From the NCBI GenBank assembly GCA_963575745.1, contig CAUYUJ010001291.1, positions 76,154-98,653 of the forward strand: 22,500 nt of DNA, in the 5' to 3' direction. This document shows positions 16,080 through 22,500 of this stretch, one piece after another. The notes beneath the pieces are model-generated. The model was not told where the DNA came from and made no database searches. It worked only from the letters and a program-made list of their open reading frames with translations. Both the position numbers and the translations under genes were made by a program. The stretch is from Prorocentrum cordatum. Taxonomy: Eukaryota; Sar; Dinophyceae; Prorocentrales; Prorocentraceae. The first letter of the stretch is position 1, and each line of letters starts with the position of its first letter.

Positions 16080-16212
16080 TCGAGGTTCGAAGCTCGAGTT
16101 TTTCCTTGCGTTTGGCAATATTTGCGCCTCCGGGGAGGCTTCTCGTTGCCATGGCTGGATCCGCCCCGAAACTCTGGTCAGAACGCACCTTGCGATCAGT
16201 GTGGGAACCAAC
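16080..16212 (+). repeat. Family C, copy C3 (partial)
   Basis: GCGCCTCCGGGGAGGC, GGCTGGATCCGCCCCGAAA and TCTGGTCAGAACGCACC follow the C1 interior order. The terminal GGTATGGGTACC-type arms are missing. Confidence 0.55.
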
Positions 16213-16678
16213 TTTAGACCCTCGACCCCAGAAATTTTTAAGACCTTCGAGCCCCAACGGCGACCGCTTTTTCACCCTCGGGCCCCAGGGCCACCAAGAA
16301 ACCGATCTGCGGCGAGAGCCCAATCGGGGGGACGGGTTTGATAGCCCTCGTGGGCCCGCGTCGTGAGAGCATAATAAAAAATACGCCGTTGAAGTCCTGG
16401 GAAGTGGGTGAGGGTGACCCCGGTCTTCTGAGCAGGCCCCTCGCCTCCTCAGATCAGGAGCAGCGTGGGGGGGATAGTTAGGCTCGGAGGGGATGCATCG
16501 ACCTCCAGTAGCCCATTCGTCGCCGATGCGGGCCTGATTGCCCACTCCGAGGAACGTGCACGCTCGCTATCGAGAGTCTATCTCCGATCTATCGGTGATG
16601 CATCGCCGATTCCAGGTGGGGCTCTCTAGAAGAAGCCTCGCCTTCGAGGATCGAAGGAGTTGGCATCTCTACCTCGGC
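16213..16678. other. Unassigned stretch
   Basis: No gene recognised. Around 16500-16610 there are GCATCG-type motifs akin to family E. Confidence 0.4.
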
Positions 16679-16793
16679 AGAAGCCGGCGGAAGGCCGGCG
16701 GAGGGCGGCTGAAGCAAAACGAGGCCGCCTCCGCCGGCGGAAGCCGGCGGAAGGCCAGCGGAAGGCGGCGGAAGTAAACGTCGGCCTCCTAAG
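16679..16793 (+). repeat. Two-copy ~60 bp tandem repeat (GCCGGCGGAAG-rich)
   Basis: GAAGCCGGCGGAAGGCCGGC ... GAGGCCGCC is followed by GAAGCCGGCGGAAGGCCAGC ... GTCGGCCTCC. Each copy is itself made of ~10 bp GCCGGCGGAA units. Confidence 0.65.
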
Positions 16794-16840
16794 AGACGGC
16801 AAGGTTTTTGGGCTCAGGGTTTCCGGAACCCGCCAGGTCG

Positions 16841-17026
16841 ATGTTGATGGGCCTGTTTTCCATTATCACCACCATCAGTTGGAGGGGGAGGGGATCCTCC
16901 TCCTCCTCCTCCTCCGCCTCCTCCTCTTCCTCCTCCTCCTGTTCGTTCTGCTCCTCCTCGTCCTCCTCCTGCCCCCCTCCAACTCGTGGTGGTGGTGGTG
17001 GTGGTGGAGAACAGGCCCATCAGATG
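16841..17026. mobile_element. Foldback family K with TCC loop
   Basis: Left arm TTGATGGGCCTGTTTTCCAT, then CACCACCATCAGTTGGAGGG; right arm (reverse-complemented) CTGATGGGCCTGTTCTCCAC, then CACCACGAGTTGGAGGGG. Arms ~50 bp; the loop (about 16894-16971) is an imperfect (TCC)n array. Both strands give DGPV followed by a His run. Confidence 0.75.
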
Positions 17027-17208
17027 CTTCTCCCCCCCATGAACCGGTCCTCCCCTTACCATTCCTCTCGCGCAGAGAGGGGGGGGGTATTCGGGGGAGG
17101 GGAAGAAGGCTTCTAGGACGCACGCCTGCTCCTCAGAACGCGCGGGCCCTGGCTGCAGATGCAGGGCCTGCGCCTTCTAAGGAGCAGCCTCCTTGCAAGC
17201 GGCCTTGC
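17027..17208. other. Unassigned stretch
   Basis: GC-rich, no feature recognised. Confidence 0.4.
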
Positions 17209-17242
17209 CCCGTCCCCCTATACAGTCGGACCGAGGTATGAG
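17205..17242. repeat. Family D left terminus, extra copy D0
   Basis: GCCCCGTCCCCCTATACAGT then CGGACCGAGGTATGAG duplicates the start of D2 (17419-17453) 212 bp downstream in the same orientation. Confidence 0.6.
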
Positions 17243-17422
17243 TCGGAGGTTGATAGACCTCCTACCCTGACACGTCGATTAGCGAATTGGCCGTTTTCGG
17301 TTCGCGAGAGGGCGTCGCGGCCGTCATTTTTGCGGGTCCAGGTCCGTCGGTTTCGGTCGCAGGTCGTTTTCATTAAGGGGAGGTTTACTAAAGGGAGGTT
17401 TGTCCACCGCCGATTGCCCCGC

Positions 17423-17609
17423 CCCCCTACAGTCGGACCGAGGTATGAGGTCAAGGTCGGTGCGAGGAGAGTGCCCAATTCGTCGTGTTTGGGACGTTCT
17501 CGTGCATCCCAGGGAGGCACCCCTGGATGTTCTGTTCATTTTGGCCGGCGGAGGGTCTCATCATGTTCTCGAAGGATGTCCTTCTGTCTCGGGTTCGACT
17601 GTACCCCCT
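17423..17609. mobile_element. Dispersed repeat D, copy D2, with short terminal inverted repeats
   Basis: Starts CCCCCTACAGTCGGACC and ends GGTTCGACTGTACCCCC: about 17 bp inverted termini with few mismatches. The interior (GGCGGAGGGTCTCATCATGT, TCGAAGGATGTCCTTCT) matches D1. Confidence 0.65.
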
Positions 17610-18004
17610 GGTGGGCGCCGCCAAGTTCCCGTCACCGGAGGGTGCAGGCGAGCATGGTCTGAAGTGGGGCCGCCCCCTTCCAGGCAGCCCATCTGGCCTC
17701 AGACGGCAGGGCCCCCTCGCCCTGGCAGCGCCCGCTTGCCACGAGTGGAAGGAGAGCTTCCGCGAGGCTTGCGCGGAGGCCTCTTGGGGGGGGCATTGAG
17801 CGCCCTGTGCGGGGCTCTTGCGAATGCCCGTGGGATTGGATCCGCGTGTGCGTGCTTATCGAGGCGAGGGAGGAGGCGCAGAAGAAGCACGATAGATACG
17901 GACCCCTTGCACACAGGCCTCTTGTTCGCCTTGTGCGTGCGCCTTGTGCCCCGACACTCTTCGTTCAGGCATTCTTTCTATCAGACATAAGAGCAAAAGG
18001 GCAC
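17610..18004. other. Unassigned stretch
   Basis: No gene or repeat recognised. Confidence 0.4.
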
Positions 18005-18120
18005 ACACACAGAATTTTTCGGAGGTCCGCTCGTTTTTTTGGATCGCAGCTGCAGCGCGCCGCTAGGGGGCGACGGCGCCGATCCTTGAGATCCGCGCGG
18101 GGCTCCTGTCGTTTATGTTA
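18005..18120. mobile_element. Foldback family A, copy A7 (diverged)
   Basis: Left GGAGGTCCGCTCGTTTTTTT then GGATCGCAGCTG; right (reverse-complemented) TAACATAAACGACAGGAGCC then CCGCGCGGATCTCAAGGATC. The terminal ACATAAAC and CCGCGCGGAT mark the family. Confidence 0.55.
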
Positions 18121-18432
18121 TTGGGGAGATAACAGGAGCTGACGCGCTGTCGGCGTATCACTCTTTCGCTTCTGTCCGAAGACGTGGTGCTTTCTCAACA
18201 GTGACGCGCTGATGGGTTCCCCGCTGCGGCGTGTCATGGATGCAGTCAATCGCGGCGTTAGGGATGGGCCCTCGTCGCAAGGACACCCTGCATCCTCCGT
18301 TTATGGCCATCCTTGTATAGCACCTTTTGGGTGCGCGCACCCTCGGCCTTCACGCCGTTCCAAGAGTGTTGCACCCCCAAACTCTATCCTTGTCGCCGAT
18401 TTTGACAGTCCTGCTTCTGCTCCCCCGGCTCA
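18121..18432. other. Unassigned stretch
   Basis: No gene recognised. Confidence 0.35.
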
Positions 18433-18604
18433 GTGAGGACTCTCTGCCTCCCCTGGCCGCGCGAGGAGCTGACCCTCGGCTCGAGAGCCTGCGCGGAGCA
18501 GGAGGAGGTGGACCACTTCGCGTGGATAAACCTGGACCTGCAGCACGAGTGCGCGGGCCCCTACCTCGCGCGCGCGTTCGTGCGGTGCTGCCAGCTCTAC
18601 CGCA
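18433..18604 (+). CDS. Possible exon-like fragment, unrecognised
   Basis: The frame reads EEVDHFAWINLDLQHECAGP then YLARAFVRCCQLYRRCC. Codons end in G or C in nearly every position and composition is balanced, unlike the surrounding simple repeats. It is preceded by CCCCGGCTCAG (acceptor-like) and followed by CGCAGGTGCTG (donor-like). I recognise no family. It could be a stray host exon or chance. Confidence 0.2.
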
Positions 18605-18669
18605 GGTGCTGCAACGAACGCTTGCACAGATCCGCTTGCCCTTCTGCCCTCCTCCCCTCCTCCCCTGAC

Positions 18670-18945
18670 TGTTCCCCCCTTCTCCTGGGAGGTGGGAGTG
18701 AGTCATGGACGAAGGTGAAACAACAGCAATCGCTGGGCTGAAGGAGTTGCCCCTGGCGCGCCCCCCCACAGTCCGACCCCGGCCTGCCAGCGGTGACGAC
18801 CTGTGCGCGACTTGAGATTCCTGCGCCGCGCGCAGGTCAGCACCGCTGGTGGGTCGGGGTCGGCCTTGGGGGAGCGCCAGGGTGGTTCCCTCAGCCCAGC
18901 ATCTGCGGTTGTCTCTTCGCTCCCGAGGGAGAGGGGAGGAACGCG
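18670..18945. mobile_element. Foldback family J (shares family D terminus)
   Basis: Arms 18670-18780 and 18856-18945: both, read outward from the loop, give GGGGTCGG, GCGCCAGGG, TTCAGCCCAGC (or CTCAGCCCAGC), then TG-GGTTGT or TGCTGTTGT. The inner left end CCCCCACAGTCCGACC resembles the D terminus CCCCCTACAGTCGGACC. Confidence 0.65.
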
Positions 18946-19147
18946 GTGGATCTGTATCGTGTATCATTGCCCTCCTCCGTGCAGGCACCAGCAGGTGAAC
19001 CTGCGCCCTGCGCGACGAGCGGGCCTAGGTTGACGCACGGCGTCAGTGAAATTTGCCCCCGCGCTGCGAGATCGGCCGCTCCTCGCGGTGAGCCGCCTCC
19101 TGGGGCTTGGGGGAGGAGGGCGGACCCTGTCTGTGGGTGTCAAAGGA

Positions 19148-19258
19148 GGGTACGATACCGATGCCGCGACCCACTCGGCGCCACGGCCGGATTCGCCTTG
19201 AAAGCCTGGTTCGCACGCACCCTTGCAGAGGTCCGTGGAGCAGCGGTATCGCAACCTT
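19148..19258. mobile_element. Foldback family C, copy C2
   Basis: Left GGGTACGATACCGATGC; right GAGCAGCGGTATCGCAACC. Interior GGCCGGATTCGCCTTGAAAG, CCTGGTTCGCACGCACC and GCAGAGGTCCGTGGAGCAGC match C1. Confidence 0.7.
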
Positions 19259-19616
19259 GTTGTCGCCCCCCAGGGGGATGGAAGAAGGAGGGAGCGGGGA
19301 GGAGGAATACTAATCATAATAAAAGTAATAAGTATATTCATATTACTGATAATGCGTGTATATAACCCCTAATCCAGCTGTGCGGCTATGCTAGGTTGTG
19401 TGCCATGCCGAAAGGGGTTTTGGCTTAACCTGACTGAAGTTTGGTGTATGCCCAAAGGGCCTACAGCCTAGTAGCCCTACGGGGCTGGCGGATGTTATCT
19501 GTCACATTTGTTGTGATTGGAGTTTGCTGTGCAGGACAGAAGGGGATGCATATGTGATACTTTGGCTCAAAACCGCTCTGAGAGAAATCACACGAGACCT
19601 CGGCTTCCCCCAGTTA
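19259..19616. other. Unassigned, lower-GC stretch
   Basis: AT-rich at 19309-19372, then mixed composition. A partial look-alike of the dinoflagellate spliced-leader end (TTTGGCTCAA, about 19561) lies here but is too short to accept. No gene recognised. Confidence 0.4.
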
Positions 19617-19808
19617 CAATGCTAATAATACGCAGAGTACGAATACGACTAACACGAGTACTACTCATACTAATCCCACTAATGATGCTAGCAAGGTTAC
19701 TAAGCAACTATATGAATACGAGTATCACTGATATTAAGACACATAGTAATACAGCTAATTCTACGACAAATAATGCTACGACAAATGAGCACCATAGCAC
19801 TAGCACTC
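19617..19808 (+). repeat. Degenerate ACT/AAT triplet array
   Basis: Triplet-like run of ACTAAT, TACGAC, ACGAGT and similar variants leading into the GAT/GCT array; a decayed triplet array. Confidence 0.55.
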
Positions 19809-19814
19809 ATAAAA

Positions 19815-20123
19815 ACAGAATGAGGATGATGATGATGGTGATGCTGCTGATGATGATGAGGATGAGGATGCCGCTGCTGATGATGATACTGATGATGATC
19901 CTGATGCTGATGCTGATGATGATACTGATGGTGCTGCTGATGATGACGATGACGATGATGATGATGATGCTGCTGCTGATGATGCTGCTGATGATGCTGC
20001 TGATGATGACACTAATGACGATGATGATACTGATGATGATGCTGATGATGCTGCTGCTGATGATGATTCTGTTGATGATGCTGATGATGCTGATGATGCT
20101 GCTGCTGATGATGATGATGACGC

Positions 20124-20179
<56 letters not shown>

Positions 20180-20219
20180 ATGCTAATGTTGATGATGAAG
20201 ATGATGGTGATGATGATGG

Positions 20220-20307
<88 letters not shown>

Positions 20308-20450
20308 GGTGGTGGTGGTGATGATGCTGCTGCTGCTGATGATGATGATGCTGTTGATGATGATGCTGCTGATGATGATGACAATGATGATGCTGATGAT
20401 GATTATTCTTTTGATGATGAATATGATGATGGTGATGCTGATGATGTTGA
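19815..20450 (+). repeat. Compound (GAT)n/(GCT)n array
   Basis: ~635 bp of GAT with interspersed GCT and a GGT run (20291-20320). All frames remain open (Met/Leu, Asp/Ala, Ile, His or Ser strings): not genes. It borders the retrotransposon remnant at 20466. Confidence 0.95.
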
Positions 20451-20465
20451 ACGATCCCCGCGGTG

Positions 20466-21180
20466 TCAGGAACCAACGCGGGGTCGACACGACGCGAACC
20501 TGCCGTAGGCCACCTGCTCTACTCTCGCCCTGGGTGGGGACGGCTCCATAACGGCGAACTCCTCCTGCATGTCCTCGGGGAGCGCGGCCAGCTGCCGTAG
20601 CCGCGCCGCCGCCTTCTGCCTGCTGCGCTTGCTGTCAGGGTCGGGCTTTCTCTCTGCGGTGGGAGGGCCAGCGGAAGTGGCCTTGGCAAGTCCAGATGCC
20701 TGTGCCACCATGCCCCGGCCCGCCCTGGCACCACCACTCGCGAGCCCGTGTGCTTGCGCCACGGCATGGCGGCCTCCGCCTCGATGTGGATCTCTCTCGC
20801 AACGTCCTCGCGCGCCATCGCGAAGTCGATGAGGCTGCGCTCGCCCTTGTCGCATGTGACCTCCACGTTCGGCCTGATAATATGACCCCCCAACCTAGCG
20901 GGGAGGCCTGGTCTCTCCACAGTCCCTGGCGTCCGCTTCCAGTCGGCCATTCTGATCCACGGGTCCGTAATACTGCCACTGACTGTGGACAAACTCTTGA
21001 TCTTCTCGAAGTTGTTGCCGTGCATGCCCTCCTTGGGAAGTATGTGAAGGGAGAACAAGATGAGGTTGCCTCACTTCAGATGCAGGTTTATCGCTGAAAA
21101 CCATCTGAACGGGTCGCCGTTACCCTGCTTCATCATCGTCTCGCGCATCTCGACATGCGAAGTCGTCGCCACGTGCGACT
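20466..21180 (-). pseudogene. LINE endonuclease (EEP) domain, degraded
   Basis: The minus-strand frame from about 21180 to 20750 reads HVEMRETMMKQG, GDPFRWFSAIN, an in-frame TGA near 21070, LPKEGMHGNNFEKI, MADWKRTPGTV (20936-20950), TCDKGERSLIDF (20819-20860) and MPWRKHTG (about 20742-20765). Spacing and motifs fit the second half of the exonuclease-endonuclease-phosphatase domain of non-LTR retrotransposons, where ADWN, S-x-IDY and a final His are usual. The expected Asn is Lys here, a likely inactivating change. After HTG the reading continues in another frame (20855-20466, e.g. RSRQKAAARLRQLAALPEDM), indicating a frameshift. No reverse transcriptase follows; the sequence breaks into the GAT array. 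In life this domain would nick target DNA for reverse transcription. Confidence 0.6.
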
Positions 21181-21196
21181 TCGCCACTCGCATCTC

Positions 21197-22355
21197 TCAA
21201 CCACTGGTGCCATCTTGCGAACGGTGCGTCGGCGTGGCTGCCGTGACCGCTGCTTTCCAGCCATTGTTGCTGATGTCCTTTTTGAGCTTGCTCACGCCGC
21301 TGGCAGCCACACGCAGCAGCTCAGCTAAGGCGAACACGTCGGCCAGCGAGTTAGTCTCATTGAGGTACTTGTGAGGTTTCTCACCCCACTGTGTTACGTT
21401 GCTTGAGAAGGATCGAGGCGCTGGACTCCAACTGGTCAAAGCCGCTGCCCCCCATCACGACTGCCAGTGCAAGGAGTGCTGCCATCAGGGGACGCCTCAG
21501 CAGTGGCCTTCCCCGCTGCCTCTGCACCCGCTCGCGCTCCGGCCTTGCTGGCAGTCCGTAGCTTGCCGATGTTCTCGACCTTCTCCTTCTGCTTCTGAAG
21601 GTCGGGCTCCGAGCCGATGCTGCCGGCCCCAGAGAGAGGGATGTGGCCCTTTTGCTGGCTGGGCCTGTGCGCATGGCCCTTCGGCACTGTCGACCTTCCG
21701 CTTCTGCTGCGCGTGCGCCGCCTTGACGCGCTTGGCCTGCTCGACCGCTGCTCCCATCTCGTCCTCCTCGGCCTGGGCCCGCTGCAGGGGTGCCTGGAGG
21801 GACGCGGCATCCTCCCTGAACTGCTTCAGCTGGGCCTCCTGCTCCTGCTCGATGTCCTCGAAGAGGGAGGCGTCGTGCGCAAGGCCCCCCCGCGTCGGCC
21901 TTCTTGCCCGCGGTGCCTTCGGCCTCCGCCAATGAGTTGTACTCCGCGAGGGCCCGCGCGAGCACTTCTGCGCCTCGCGGACCTCTGCGGCCGCCTGCTC
22001 CATCTGGTCGTGCAGCTTCTGCAGCACCTTCACCGCCTCCGAGTGCTTCCTGGAGAGGACCTCCAGCTCATTCTTCGCCGTGTTAATCTTCCCAATGGCC
22101 TGCTTGAGCACCGCCGCCTTCGGCAGCTCCTTGGCCTTCGGGGTGCTCTTTTGGGTGATGAGCGCCACCGCCAACTGCTTGCACAAACTCTGCATACGTG
22201 CCTGTCGACTTGTTGTTAGCCCAGGGCGGGTTGTCCTTCCCCGAGTGGCTGCGCCGCGAGTCGGCCCAAATCGTGATCTCCGAGCCACACTTGACGCATA
22301 ACCCTTTGTTTTGCCTGATCGTGTGACCGTACGCCCAGTTGTTGCAACACCCGCA
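21197..22355 (-). pseudogene. LINE 5' coding region: zinc ribbon plus coiled coil, frameshifted
   Basis: Starting near 22355 the minus strand reads CGCCNNWAYGHTIRQNKG then LCVKCG and DNPPWANN (to about 22165): a two-Cys-pair zinc-ribbon-like module that I associate with the start of dinoflagellate retroelement proteins. A frameshift leads to AVLKQAIGKINTAKNELEVL and a coiled coil rich in Glu, Lys and Ala (about 22200-21965), then another frame (ALAEYNSLAEAEG), back (LFEDIEQEQEAQLKQFREDA, KRVKAAHAQQKRKVD), then EPDLQKQKEKVENIG in a third frame, and KPHKYLNETNSLADVFALAE with LKKDISNNGWKAAV at 21400-21230. At least five frame changes show decay. Together with the EEP part at 20466-21180 this is probably one element whose RT half is missing. 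Function, when intact: nucleic-acid binding and multimerisation, by inference. Confidence 0.55.
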
Positions 22356-22360
22356 GCGCA

Positions 22361-22396
22361 GAGGAGGAGGAGGCGAATGAGGAGGAGGAAGCAGAC

Positions 22397-22475
<79 letters not shown>

Positions 22476-22500
22476 CTGCTAATGATGATGAGGCTGAAGA
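22361..22500 (+). repeat. GAG patch then (GAT)n array
   Basis: GAG triplets (22361-22392) then (GAT)n to the window edge. The retrotransposon remnant is thus bounded by GAT arrays on both sides (with 19815-20450), same strand phase. Confidence 0.85.

Noticed and set aside
19555-19580. Relic of the dinoflagellate spliced leader (ACTTTGGCTCAA)
   Set aside because: Only about 10 bases match the 22 nt leader, and the rest differs; expected by chance in this length.
19517-20551. 344-codon Met/Leu-rich frame resembling a membrane protein
   Set aside because: A translation of GAT/GCT repeats; the hydrophobicity is an artefact.
20519-21058. Host AP endonuclease gene
   Set aside because: Motif context, an altered catalytic Asn, an internal stop, frameshifts and upstream zinc-ribbon/coiled coil fit a LINE remnant better.

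Overview
The window looks like intergenic, repeat-dominated nuclear DNA of a dinoflagellate. This is inferred from the combination of features: no compact prokaryotic gene layout, high GC, no intact host gene, remnants of non-LTR retrotransposons, a methyltransferase-like ORF of a type I associate with dinoflagellate retroelements, and a very high density of microsatellites, minisatellites and short inverted-repeat (foldback/MITE-like) elements. No rRNA, tRNA, CRISPR array or complete spliced-leader site is visible. Species cannot be assigned.

Layout. 1-2880: unassigned GC-rich DNA with an ~11-12 bp minisatellite (twice), a 170 bp AGG microsatellite, and degenerate minisatellites at 2280-2730. 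2881-3770: nested foldback elements. 3899-5296 (minus): the best coding region, an ORF with cytosine-C5-methyltransferase-like motifs. 5500-9260: a dense patchwork of foldback elements (families A, B, F, G, N), including one nested insertion whose pre-insertion site can be read from a second copy at 15.5 kb. 9266-9840: a ~575 bp purine-rich tract. 10204-11147: an 83 bp tandem repeat that appears to be organised as a trimeric higher-order repeat. 11205-11990: TATG microsatellite. 12115-12470: CA-rich then TG repeat. 12590-12830: minisatellite of CTTGGGGGCC type. 13250-13450: CGATTC repeats. 13456-13862 (minus): C-terminal CCHC fragment of a non-LTR retrotransposon abutting an AGG array. 14272-19260: more foldback elements (families C, D, E, F, K, J, A). 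19617-20450: ATN/GAT/GCT triplet arrays. 20466-22355 (minus): a frameshifted LINE 5' region (zinc-ribbon-like start, coiled coil, endonuclease-like domain), bounded on its far side by another GAT array that runs off the window.

All three recognisable coding remnants lie on the minus strand and each touches a triplet microsatellite. The main novelty is the foldback landscape: at least 20 short elements in at least 11 families, recognised because the two arms, read on opposite strands, give the same sequence. Nothing suggests that the genes form an operon or pathway. The unifying theme is mobile DNA in layers of different age. All homology statements come from reading motifs and aligning by eye; no database search was run.
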